From Mucilaginibacter sp. (GTDB lineage Bacteria > Bacteroidota > Bacteroidia > Sphingobacteriales > Sphingobacteriaceae), in contig NZ_JAQBOF010000024.1 of NCBI RefSeq assembly GCF_028288185.1, positions 38,385 to 102,384 on the forward strand: a DNA stretch of 64,000 nt, given 5' to 3'. Every line of letters begins with the position of its first letter. Positions within the stretch are counted from its first letter, which is position 1. A model generated the notes under the pieces. It made no database searches. It worked only from the letters and a program-made list of their open reading frames with translations, and was not told the origin of the DNA. Shown piece after piece: positions 34,138 to 42,019 of this stretch. The position numbers and the translations under genes were made by a program.

Positions 34138-36006
34138 TTAGGCTTCTTTTAGTTCGGTTAGTTCCAGCCAGCGCAGGCTTTTATCATCAAGGCTGGCTGT
34201 CAGGTCGCTTATTTTCTTAGCTGTATCTACAATGGCGCTGTTGTCAATGCCCGAGTTTAGCTTTTTATTCAGTTCTTTTATTTGGTCCTCTAACACTGTA
34301 ATGTCTTTCTCCAGCGTGTCCATCTCCTTTTGTTGTTTAAAGCTCAGTTTGCTTTTAGGTGTCGAAGATGTAGAAGAGGCAGTACTACCTGATGCCTTAT
34401 CCGCGCGGTCCTGTTGTTTTTGATCTTCCTGTTCTAATCTGTATGACGAATAATTGCCGTTATAGATACGTACATGGCCCATTTCTTCAACAATAAATAG
34501 CTGCTCGGTTAACTTATCTAGCAAGTACCTATCATGCGATACGATCATTAACACACCACCATAGTTAGTTAAGAACTCTTCTAATACATTTAAAGTATCT
34601 ATATCCAGATCATTTGTAGGCTCATCCAGTATCAGGAAGTTAGGGTTCTTCATGAGGATGCTCATTAATTGCAGCCTTTTTTTCTCGCCACCGCTCAACT
34701 TAGCTATAAAGCCATACTGTTTAGCAGGGGGGAACAGGAATAAAGTAAGCAGGGCTGAAGCAGAGATCATCTTGCCGTCAGCCATCGTAATAAACTCGGC
34801 AACGTTTTTTACAACGTCAATAACGCGCTCGTCTTCCTTAAACGTTATACCCGACTGGTGAAAATAGCCCAGTACTGTTGTTTCGCCTTTTTCTATATGG
34901 CCGCTATCCGGCTTTAACCCACCGGTAATCATATTTAGAAGGGTTGATTTACCACTGCCATTTTTACCCGCTAAACCAATACGATCACCTTTTTTAAATA
35001 CATAATTAAAGTGATCTACATAAGTATTGCCGTTAAAGGCCTTGCTTATATTATGGATCTCCATGATCTTATTACCCTGGCGTGCGGTTTTAACACTTAA
35101 CTCGACAGTTAGCTTTGGGCCGCCGTTTTGTGTCTTAGCCTCCAGATCATAAAAAGCGTCTATGCGTGATTTAGATTTGGTGCCACGGGCTTTGGGTTGT
35201 CGGCGCATCCACTCCAATTCTTTTCGTAAAAGATTAGAGTTTTTTTGGAATGATGCTTCATCAGAGGCCTCACGCTCTGCCTTTCGCTCTAAGTAATAAC
35301 CGTAGTTACCTACGTATGGTATGATCTTACCGCGATCAATCTCCAATATCTCATTACACACATTATCCAGGAAATATCTATCATGCGTAACCATTAATAT
35401 GGTTTTTGTGCCATCTGTCAATAATTTCTCCAGCCACTCAATGGTATCAATATCCAAATGGTTGGTAGGCTCATCTAAAATATACAGGTCGGGGTCCTCA
35501 ATAAGGAGCTTAGCTAGGGCCAAACGTTTCTTTTGGCCACCCGAAAGGGTAGTTATACTTTGATTTAGATGATGAATATCTAACCGGCCTAAAATGGTTT
35601 TGATCTTATATTCATACTCCCAGGCATCCACCTCGCTCAACTCTTCCATCACCTCGTTTAGCGCCTTTGCGTTATCGGGGTCGTTTTCTAAAAGCTCTTC
35701 GTATTTACGTATGGCTTGCTGTTGCACATTATCGGCATGGAAAATATAGTCGCTTATGGTAACAGCATCCTTAAAGCCGGGATCCTGCTCCAGATAGCCC
35801 ATTCTAAGATCTTTTGTTTGTACAACCTTGCCCTCAGTCGGTAAAAACTGACCGGCCAATAATTTTAACAGGGTTGATTTACCAGCACCATTTATACCAA
35901 CAAGCGCAACACGGCGCCCCCGGTTTATACCAAGCGTAATGTTTTTAAAGAGCCAATTGTCATGAAACTGATGGCCAAGATTTTCTACAGAAATATAAGT
36001 ACTCAC
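34138..36006 (-). CDS. ABC-F family ATPase
   Basis: This 622-residue soluble protein has two ABC ATPase domains: Walker A GINGAGKST (about 37-45) and GKNGSGKST (about 345), signatures LSGGQKKR and LSGGEKKR, and LDEPTNHLDI and LDEPTNDLDI Walker B segments. The linker between them is rich in charged residues, and the C-terminal 100 residues form a coiled coil (EMDTLEKDITVLEDQIKELN). ABC-F proteins act on ribosomes, either as translation factors or in antibiotic protection. The start is GTG and overlaps the stop of the upstream gene (GTGA). It resembles the Uup subfamily; a resistance role is not indicated. Confidence 0.93.
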   Translation of the reverse strand: MSTYISVENLGHQFHDNWLFKNITLGINRGRRVALVGINGAGKSTLLKLLAGQFLPTEGKVVQTKDLRMGYLEQDPGFKDAVTISDYIFHADNVQQQAIRKYEELLENDPDNAKALNEVMEELSEVDAWEYEYKIKTILGRLDIHHLNQSITTLSGGQKKRLALAKLLIEDPDLYILDEPTNHLDIDTIEWLEKLLTDGTKTILMVTHDRYFLDNVCNEILEIDRGKIIPYVGNYGYYLERKAEREASDEASFQKNSNLLRKELEWMRRQPKARGTKSKSRIDAFYDLEAKTQNGGPKLTVELSVKTARQGNKIMEIHNISKAFNGNTYVDHFNYVFKKGDRIGLAGKNGSGKSTLLNMITGGLKPDSGHIEKGETTVLGYFHQSGITFKEDERVIDVVKNVAEFITMADGKMISASALLTLFLFPPAKQYGFIAKLSGGEKKRLQLMSILMKNPNFLILDEPTNDLDIDTLNVLEEFLTNYGGVLMIVSHDRYLLDKLTEQLFIVEEMGHVRIYNGNYSSYRLEQEDQKQQDRADKASGSTASSTSSTPKSKLSFKQQKEMDTLEKDITVLEDQIKELNKKLNSGIDNSAIVDTAKKISDLTASLDDKSLRWLELTELKEA

Positions 36007-36662
36007 GCTTTTTGTTTTATAATATCAGATGTATAAGTAAATACACCCGATGTGTGTTTTAATGATTGTTTATACATGGCTTTTGCCACATCTATTGCCT
36101 TTATGGCTCTATATTTTTTTAGCCTGCCTTGTAATAACGGGCTTATTATTTTCATTATCACGATTGCTATACGCTCAAAGGGCCTTGACCTTTTACGATA
36201 CCCTATTAATAGGGATGGCTCATAAATATGCAGGTTTTTTAACCCTACTTTTTTAATATCATCTTCGGTATCGCCTTTCATTTTGGTATAAAAGTTTGAC
36301 GACCTCGAATTGGCTCCCAATGCCGAAACCAAGTGATACTGGCCTATGCCTTTTTTTAGAGCAATCTCCGCAAGCTGCAATGGGTAATCATGGTCTATTT
36401 TTCTATACTCGGCCAGATCCGGGGTAACTTTTTTAGTTGTACCCAGGCAACAAAAAATAACATCGCCTGTTATACTTGGTGCATAGTGGTCTAAATGTTC
36501 AAACTCTACTACTATTAGCTGTGTTATTTTGGTGTTTTTTATTTTATTTTTTTTTCTGCCGATTATTAATACTTCTGCATAATCTGGTTGCGCTAATAAA
36601 ATATCCAGTAATTTACTGCCAATTAGTCCGCTTGCACCCACAATTATTGCTTTCTTTGTCAT
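36003..36662 (-). CDS. NAD(P)H-binding Rossmann-fold protein
   Basis: The start is taken at the ATG at 36662, directly before the Rossmann motif KKAIIVGASGLIGSKLLD; the frame is open for 11 more codons. The product of about 219 residues has GASGLIG for cofactor binding and DVIFCCLGTTKKV, typical of the HTATIP2/YbjT-like NAD(P)-binding family of atypical short-chain dehydrogenases. The substrate is unknown. Its stop codon overlaps the GTG start of the ABC-F gene by 4 bp. Confidence 0.82.
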   Translation of the reverse strand: MTKKAIIVGASGLIGSKLLDILLAQPDYAEVLIIGRKKNKIKNTKITQLIVVEFEHLDHYAPSITGDVIFCCLGTTKKVTPDLAEYRKIDHDYPLQLAEIALKKGIGQYHLVSALGANSRSSNFYTKMKGDTEDDIKKVGLKNLHIYEPSLLIGYRKRSRPFERIAIVIMKIISPLLQGRLKKYRAIKAIDVAKAMYKQSLKHTSGVFTYTSDIIKQKA

Positions 36663-36747
36663 TAATCGACTTAAAATTTGCGCAAAAATACACATTATTA
36701 ATTATTGGAATAAATATTGTGTGTTTAAACATGTAAATATTAGCAAT

Positions 36748-37461
36748 ATGAAAAGTATATTTTATCCTGCCAATGAGCGGGGAACAAGCGATCACGGATG
36801 GTTAAAAGCCAATTTCTCATTTAGTTTTGCGGGTTATTATCACCCGGATAAGGTTCATTTTGGTGCCTTACGGGTACTAAACGATGATATTATAGCCGGA
36901 GGTATGGGCTTTGGTACCCACCCGCATGATAATATGGAAATTATTACTATTCCATTACATGGCGCGCTGGAACATAAGGACAGCATGGGCAATATCGGTG
37001 TAATTCATTCGGGCGAAGTACAGGTAATGTCTGCCGGAACAGGTGTTGAGCACTCGGAGTATAACCACTCGAAAACCGAATCGGCTAATACTTTGCAGAT
37101 CTGGTTGTTTCCTAAGTTCAAAAACATTGAGCCAAGGTATGATCAACGTGATTTTAAAGACGCGTTTAAATTAAACGAATTTACCACATTGGTAACTGGC
37201 GATAAAAATGTTGATGCCCTATGGATAAACCAGGATGCGACATTCTCGATGGGTGGATTTGAAGCAGACAAGACCATCAATTACGACATAAAAAACGCCG
37301 GCAATGGCGCGTACATATTTGTTTTAGAGGGTTCTGTAAAAATAAACGGCCAGGTTCTAAACAAAAAAGACGCATTGGGTGTTGTTGATATCAGTTCGAT
37401 AACTATTGATACCCTGGCAACTACCCGACTACTCATCATAGAAGTGCCGATGCTGCAATAA
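36748..37461 (+). CDS. Pirin family protein
   Basis: This is a 237-residue bicupin. The start at the ATG at 36748 gives the family N-terminus MKSIFYPANERGTSDHGWL; an upstream GTG adds nine residues. The iron ligands lie in GTHPHDNMEIITIP (histidines) and the later HSEYNHS/EYNHSKTE segment. Some bacterial pirins are quercetin dioxygenases; others are stress regulators. The sequence does not decide between these. It diverges from the Rossmann protein gene. Confidence 0.9.
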   Translation: MKSIFYPANERGTSDHGWLKANFSFSFAGYYHPDKVHFGALRVLNDDIIAGGMGFGTHPHDNMEIITIPLHGALEHKDSMGNIGVIHSGEVQVMSAGTGVEHSEYNHSKTESANTLQIWLFPKFKNIEPRYDQRDFKDAFKLNEFTTLVTGDKNVDALWINQDATFSMGGFEADKTINYDIKNAGNGAYIFVLEGSVKINGQVLNKKDALGVVDISSITIDTLATTRLLIIEVPMLQ

Positions 37462-37543
37462 AAGCCAACTGCCATGGGTCTGGTTTATTGAATGTAAAAA
37501 CAATTAAGCAAAACTTTGTTGTTAGTACGTTAATAGCATAACC

Positions 37544-38323
37544 ATGGCAGAAGAAATTACTATACCCGGCTGGAAAAAGTGGCTGGAAGACATTGGCGAA
37601 CAAGTATCATTTTTTATCCGTTTCATCAAAAACATATTTGTTGGCGGGTTTGAATGGTCTGAGTTTGTGCGCCAATGTTATGAAATAGGATACCGATCAA
37701 TGATGCTGGTTGGTATTACCTCCTTTATAATGGGTGTGGTTTTAATTTTACAATTAAGGCCCACCCTTGTGGAGTTTGGCGCAGCAAGCATGTTGCCCAA
37801 AACCCTCTCCGTATCCTTCGTTCGTGAAATTGGCCCTGTAATTATTGCCATAATATGTGCAGGTAAAATTGCCTCAAGTATTGGTGCCGAGTTAGGCAGT
37901 ATGAAAGTTACCGAGCAATTGGACGCCATGGATGTATCGGGTGCCAATCCGCTGCAGTACCTTGTTGTAACGCGCATATTGGCTACAACTATAATGGTGC
38001 CCTTCTTATCTGTAATAGGCGATGTAATAGGCTTGTTTGGTGGTTTCCTTGCTTTAAACCTGCGCGATCATATCAGCCTATCGCTTTATGCCACCAAGGT
38101 ACTGGCATCTTTAGATTATACCGACTTTTTACCCGCTTTTATTAAAACCATATTTTTTGGCCTGGCCATTGGCTTTGTAGGGTGCTATAAAGGCTTTCAT
38201 TCAAGCAAGGGTACAGAGAGCGTGGGGCTTGCTGCTAATTCAGCCGTAGTAACTGCCTCGCTATGGATATTTGTTATTGATGCCATTGCTGTACAGATAA
38301 CCAGCTTATTATTTTATAAATAG
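37544..38323 (+). CDS. mlaE: MlaE-type ABC transporter permease
   Basis: This 259-residue inner-membrane protein has five or six hydrophobic helices and the MlaE motif GAELGSMKVTEQLDAMDVSGANP (cut: SMKVTEQLDAM...). The Mla/MCE system moves phospholipids between the outer and inner membranes. It is the first gene of a three-gene operon; the ATPase gene follows after 3 bp. Confidence 0.93.
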   Translation: MAEEITIPGWKKWLEDIGEQVSFFIRFIKNIFVGGFEWSEFVRQCYEIGYRSMMLVGITSFIMGVVLILQLRPTLVEFGAASMLPKTLSVSFVREIGPVIIAIICAGKIASSIGAELGSMKVTEQLDAMDVSGANPLQYLVVTRILATTIMVPFLSVIGDVIGLFGGFLALNLRDHISLSLYATKVLASLDYTDFLPAFIKTIFFGLAIGFVGCYKGFHSSKGTESVGLAANSAVVTASLWIFVIDAIAVQITSLLFYK

Positions 38324-38326
38324 ATC

Positions 38327-39118
38327 ATGGAAGAGAAAGAAGCAGTAGCCGAACCCAAAGAAAAGAAAACCCATGATAAGAATGAAGTGGTTATTGAGAT
38401 CATACACCTCAAAAAATCATTTGGAAGCAAGGATGTTTTAAAAGACATTAACCTTACCGTACATAGCGGCGAAAACGTGGTGGTTTTGGGCCGATCAGGC
38501 CAGGGAAAATCTGTTACCATACAATGTATAGTAGGGATGCTGATACCTGATGGCGGGACATTAAAAGTGTTTGGAGAAGAAGTTGCCGATTTGAATGATA
38601 AGGAGCTAAAAGAACTGCGCATGAAAATAGGATTCCTGTTTCAAAGCGGCGCCTTATACGACTCTATGACCGTTAGAGAAAACATGGAATTTCCACTTAC
38701 CAGAGTGCTAAAATTGGAAGATCAGGGCGAAATAGATAAACGTGTTGAAGAGGTATTAGAGGCTGTTGGATTGGCCGAAGCTATTGATAAAATGCCGTCT
38801 GATCTGTCTGGAGGCATGCGTAAAAGAGCGGGCCTTGCTCGTACATTGATTATTAAACCAGAGATCATGCTTTATGATGAGCCTACTACCGGCCTTGACC
38901 CCATAACATCGCGCGAAATAAGCCAGCTTATCCTGGATATGCAAAAAAGATATAAAACTACCTCCATCATTATTACACATGATATGGAATGTGCGCGTAT
39001 AACCGCAGATCGTGTTGTGATCATGGACGATGGCGAATACATAGCCCAAGGCTCATTTGACGAGCTGCATAAATCAAAAAACAAACTTGTACAATCATTT
39101 TTTAAAGATATATCATGA
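38327..39118 (+). CDS. mlaF: MlaF-type ABC transporter ATPase
   Basis: The 263-residue ATPase has Walker A GRSGQGKS (about residue 57), Q-loop FLFQSGALYDSMTVREN, signature LSGGMRKRAGLA and Walker B LYDEPTTGLDP. The SGALYDSMTV segment is typical of MlaF. The N-terminus has an extra charged tail (about 20 residues, EEKEAVAEPKEKKT). It couples to MlaE, and its stop codon overlaps the MCE gene start (ATGA). Confidence 0.94.
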   Translation: MEEKEAVAEPKEKKTHDKNEVVIEIIHLKKSFGSKDVLKDINLTVHSGENVVVLGRSGQGKSVTIQCIVGMLIPDGGTLKVFGEEVADLNDKELKELRMKIGFLFQSGALYDSMTVRENMEFPLTRVLKLEDQGEIDKRVEEVLEAVGLAEAIDKMPSDLSGGMRKRAGLARTLIIKPEIMLYDEPTTGLDPITSREISQLILDMQKRYKTTSIIITHDMECARITADRVVIMDDGEYIAQGSFDELHKSKNKLVQSFFKDIS

Positions 39119-39876
39119 AAACAACCCCCTCACAAAAAATAAGAATAGGCCTTTTTACTTTTATTGGACTGTTGGTGCTTATAGCGGCGATATTTTTTAT
39201 AGGCAATCAAAAAAGCCTGTTTAGCGCAACTTTTAAATTAAGCGGAAGGTTTAATAATGTAAACGGCCTGCAGGTTGGCAACAATGTGCGTTTTGCCGGT
39301 ATTAATGTTGGCGTTGTTGATGATATCAATATTATTAATGATACATCCGTACAAGTGGTGCTTAGCATTAATGATGATGTAAAAAAATTCGTTAAAAAAG
39401 ATGCGAAAATGAGCATTGGCAGTGATGGTTTAATGGGCGATAAACTGGTTGTACTGATGCCGGGCGGCGCTAATACAACCGACATGGTGAATGATGGCGA
39501 CAAAATAGGTTCTGTTAATCCGGCTGATGTGGATAAGATCATTGCCAAGTTTACCAAAATGGCCGATAATGCGGGGACACTTATTGACGGCTTGTCGCAA
39601 ATAGTTGCTAAAGTAAATAGTGGCAAGGGCAGTATTGGGCGCTTGTTAAATAATGATAAAATGGCTCGTGAAATGGAAAAAACAGTAACCCAGGCAAAAA
39701 ACACTATGCAAAATGTCCATAAAACAACCACCACATTAAACGAAGATTTAAAAGCCGCGCAAAGCAATTTCTTACTAAAGGGATTCTTTAACAAGAAAAA
39801 GAAAGCAGCCAAAGCCAAACAAGATTCGATTAAAAAGGGCCAGGACAAAGCACTTAAAAACGCAGACAAACAATAA
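39115..39876 (+). CDS. mlaD: MCE domain protein, MlaD-like
   Basis: This 253-residue protein has one N-terminal transmembrane helix (about 12-30) and a periplasmic MCE domain (about 35-120; FKLSGRFNNVNGLQVGNNVRF, in part), followed by a helical segment and a Lys-rich end. MCE proteins form hexameric lipid tunnels. The Lys/Ala-rich tail is unlike E. coli MlaD and may contact the envelope. MlaB and MlaC genes are not seen here, as is usual in Bacteroidetes. Confidence 0.9.
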   Translation: MKTTPSQKIRIGLFTFIGLLVLIAAIFFIGNQKSLFSATFKLSGRFNNVNGLQVGNNVRFAGINVGVVDDINIINDTSVQVVLSINDDVKKFVKKDAKMSIGSDGLMGDKLVVLMPGGANTTDMVNDGDKIGSVNPADVDKIIAKFTKMADNAGTLIDGLSQIVAKVNSGKGSIGRLLNNDKMAREMEKTVTQAKNTMQNVHKTTTTLNEDLKAAQSNFLLKGFFNKKKKAAKAKQDSIKKGQDKALKNADKQ

Positions 39877-39925
39877 AAAATATTTTACTGATAATTTTTA
39901 AACATCAAGTTAATTTTATATATAT

Positions 39926-39947
39926 TTATAGACTAATTAGTCTATAA
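39926..39947. promoter_or_regulatory. 22-bp perfect palindrome, TetR-type operator
   Basis: The core TAGACTAATTAGTCTA is extended by three bases on each side to a perfect 22-bp palindrome. It ends 4 bp before the TTG start codon of the TetR-family gene and 50 bp after mlaD. Position and symmetry point to autorepression by the adjacent regulator. Confidence 0.72.
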
Positions 39948-39951
39948 CCAA

Positions 39952-40518
39952 TTGAATAAGCAAGAACAAATTCAGGCAACCGCACTACGCTTATTTGTGG
40001 CGGATGGTTTTCATGGGACACCTACGGCTAAAATAGCCGCAGAAGCCGGGGTAGCAAACGGTACTTTGTTTTATCATTATAAAACTAAGGAGGATCTGGT
40101 TGTTGCGCTTTATAATCGCATTAAAGATGAGCATGCCGATAACTTGCAAGCCATCATAAGCCGGGATGATTTTATTACCACCAAGTTTAAAAACATCTTT
40201 ATCCACTCGGTTAACTGGGCGCTAAACAATCGTGATAAGTTTTATTATATACAACAATTCAACTCATCGCCGCATTTGGCCCAGGTATCGGCAGAAACAT
40301 TAGAGCAGCATACCATTGGCTACGCAGGCTTTATTGCAGAAGGGGTTAAGAAGAAGTTACTTAAACAGCAACCTGTTGGATTAATCATAGCCATATTTAA
40401 TGGCCATGTATATGGTTTGTATCAATACTTAACCTCGGCCAAGTTTGAACCGGAAGAGCAAGAGAAGATAATTAATGAGGCATATGAGATGCTTTGGGAT
40501 ACGATGAAATACATGTAG
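39952..40518 (+). CDS. TetR/AcrR-family regulator
   Basis: The 188-residue protein has the TetR N-terminal HTH (about 5-50; VADGFHGTPTAKIAAEAGVANGTLFYHYKTKEDL, in parts) and a helical ligand domain. The start is a TTG, chosen because MNKQEQIQATALRLF fits the family. A 22-bp palindrome directly upstream suggests self-control. The target of regulation is unknown; the Mla operon lies upstream on the same strand, and a terminator with a peroxidase gene follows. Confidence 0.88.
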   Translation: MNKQEQIQATALRLFVADGFHGTPTAKIAAEAGVANGTLFYHYKTKEDLVVALYNRIKDEHADNLQAIISRDDFITTKFKNIFIHSVNWALNNRDKFYYIQQFNSSPHLAQVSAETLEQHTIGYAGFIAEGVKKKLLKQQPVGLIIAIFNGHVYGLYQYLTSAKFEPEEQEKIINEAYEMLWDTMKYM

Positions 40519-40551
40519 AAACCTAGAGCAACCAGTCGGTAAAAAAATCAT

Positions 40552-40596
40552 GATAAACAAAAAAGCCACCCAAACTAGGTGGCTTTTTTGTTTATC
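40552..40596. terminator. Bidirectional terminator with 19-bp stem
   Basis: GATAAACAAAAAAGCCACC and GGTGGCTTTTTTGTTTATC form a perfect 19-bp stem around a 7-nt loop, with T runs on both strands, between the convergent TetR and peroxidase genes. Confidence 0.88.
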
Positions 40597-40607
40597 GGTA
40601 AATCCGA

Positions 40608-41120
40608 TTATAGATTAGCTGTAATAGCAGGGTCCATTGGTGTTACCTTAGAACGGAAGCGGTGGATTAACTTTCCGTTTTCGTCTAACAAAAATTTCTC
40701 AAAGTTCCATTTGATCTCACCTGTAAAATCAGGATTTTCAGTTTCGGTTAAGTATTTAAATAAAGGCGCAATATCATCGCCTTTAACACTAACTTTGGTG
40801 CTCATCGGGAAAGTAACTTTGTAAAGGTCTGAGCAAAAAGTTTTAATTTCCGCATCGCTACCGGGCTCTTGTCCGCCAAAGTTGTTTGCGGGGAAGCCAA
40901 CGATAACCAACTTATCTTTATAGGTTTCGGCCAGTTGCTCTAACTCTTTATACTGTGGTGTAAAGCCGCATTTTGAAGCGGTATTAACCACTAATATTTT
41001 TTTGCCTTTGTACTTGGCTAAAGAAAAATCTTTGCCTTCAATGGTTTTCAGTTTAAAATCATAAACCGAAGCTGGTGCACTTACAAAAAGCAGTGCGAAA
41101 AAAATTGCTAATATTTTCAT
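40608..41120 (-). CDS. Glutathione peroxidase-like, exported
   Basis: This 170-residue protein has a signal peptide (first 18 residues) and a thioredoxin-like peroxidase fold. The catalytic Cys51 lies in NTASKCGFT, with Gln in FGGQEPGS and Trp in KWNFEKFLLDENG. There is no selenocysteine. Bacterial enzymes of this type often use thioredoxin rather than glutathione to reduce peroxides. The export signal puts it in the periplasm. Confidence 0.9.
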   Translation of the reverse strand: MKILAIFFALLFVSAPASVYDFKLKTIEGKDFSLAKYKGKKILVVNTASKCGFTPQYKELEQLAETYKDKLVIVGFPANNFGGQEPGSDAEIKTFCSDLYKVTFPMSTKVSVKGDDIAPLFKYLTETENPDFTGEIKWNFEKFLLDENGKLIHRFRSKVTPMDPAITANL

Positions 41121-41164
41121 GTCGTTAAAAATTGGTTACGTGTTTGAATATTAATAAAGTAAAA

Positions 41165-41596
41165 TTAGCTAATAAAACTTCGTTTAGCTAAATACTGATC
41201 TTCTTTTTGTGTCATATTTTTGTTATCCAACGGTGTTTTGTCTTTGTAGCCTAATAAGTGCAAGGCGCCATGTATAATTACACGGTGCAACTCATCAGTT
41301 TCTGATACTTTAAACAAGGCCGCATTCTCTTGTATACGGGGGATAGAAATAAAAATGTCACCGGTTATTTCGCCCTCATACTCAGAGTTATCAAAAGTGA
41401 TGATATCTGTATAGGTGTCATGATCCAAATATTGCTGATTGATCTGTAGCAAATAAGCGTCCGAACAAAAAATATAGGTAAGCTCCTGTAATTTAAAACC
41501 CTCGGCAATAATAGTATCGGTTATCCATTGCCGTACTTTTAGTTTGTTTTTTAGCTTGTAGGTTATATCTTCTTCAAAAAAATGGATAGCGGGCAT
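41165..41596 (-). CDS. ybeY: Endoribonuclease YbeY (rRNA maturation)
   Basis: The 143-residue metalloprotein has the YbeY motif HGALHLLGYKD (109-119). The usual third zinc ligand His is replaced by Asp119 (GYKDKT), as seen in Bacteroidetes. YbeY takes part in 16S rRNA maturation and ribosome quality control. It starts one base inside the stop codon of the anti-sigma kinase gene (TAATG). Confidence 0.9.
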   Translation of the reverse strand: MPAIHFFEEDITYKLKNKLKVRQWITDTIIAEGFKLQELTYIFCSDAYLLQINQQYLDHDTYTDIITFDNSEYEGEITGDIFISIPRIQENAALFKVSETDELHRVIIHGALHLLGYKDKTPLDNKNMTQKEDQYLAKRSFIS

Positions 41597-42018
41597 TATA
41601 ATTTAAATAGCAGTTCAACCTCGTTGCCTTTGGTATTAAATACGCATTGGTCTGCAAGGTGTTTAATTATAAAAACGCCACGACCGGTTAAACTCTCCAG
41701 GTTTTCCTCGGCAGTTGGATCTGGCAGGTGGTTATAATCAAAACCCTCGCCCTCATCGGTAACGGTCCAGGTAGCGCGTTTGGCATCAACCTCAACATTT
41801 ACAATAACAATTTTATTAGCGTCTAATTTATTGCCATGTACAATAGCGTTGGTAACAACTTCATTAAGGCAAGTCATCATATTGGCAAAAATATCATCAG
41901 CCACACGGTATTTATCGGCAATTTCTTCTATTAAATTTTCCAATAAATTTATGCTCTCCAGGTTTGATGGTAGTTGTAATGTATATAAGTCTGTAACTGG
42001 AATTGGTGCCTGATCCAT
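41596..42018 (-). CDS. RsbW-like anti-sigma factor / ATP-binding protein
   Basis: The start is taken at the ATG at 42018, one base after the DUF4175 stop codon; an upstream TTG would overlap that gene. The product of about 140 residues is a HATPase_c_2 GHKL domain with N box NEVVTNAIVHGNK, G1 TDEGEGFD and G2 GRGVFIIKHLAD. Such proteins bind sigma factors or anti-anti-sigma partners and can phosphorylate them. No partner gene is seen in the window. It is the middle gene of a DUF4175-RsbW-ybeY unit. Confidence 0.83.
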   Translation of the reverse strand: MDQAPIPVTDLYTLQLPSNLESINLLENLIEEIADKYRVADDIFANMMTCLNEVVTNAIVHGNKLDANKIVIVNVEVDAKRATWTVTDEGEGFDYNHLPDPTAEENLESLTGRGVFIIKHLADQCVFNTKGNEVELLFKL

Positions 42019-42019
42019 A

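Noticed and set aside
34138..36006. Antibiotic-resistance ABC-F protein
   Set aside because: The C-terminal coiled coil and short linker fit the housekeeping Uup-like group better than known resistance subfamilies.
39207..39869. 220-residue minus-strand frame
   Set aside because: It is wholly antisense to the MCE gene, which has clear family motifs; the frame has no recognisable domain.
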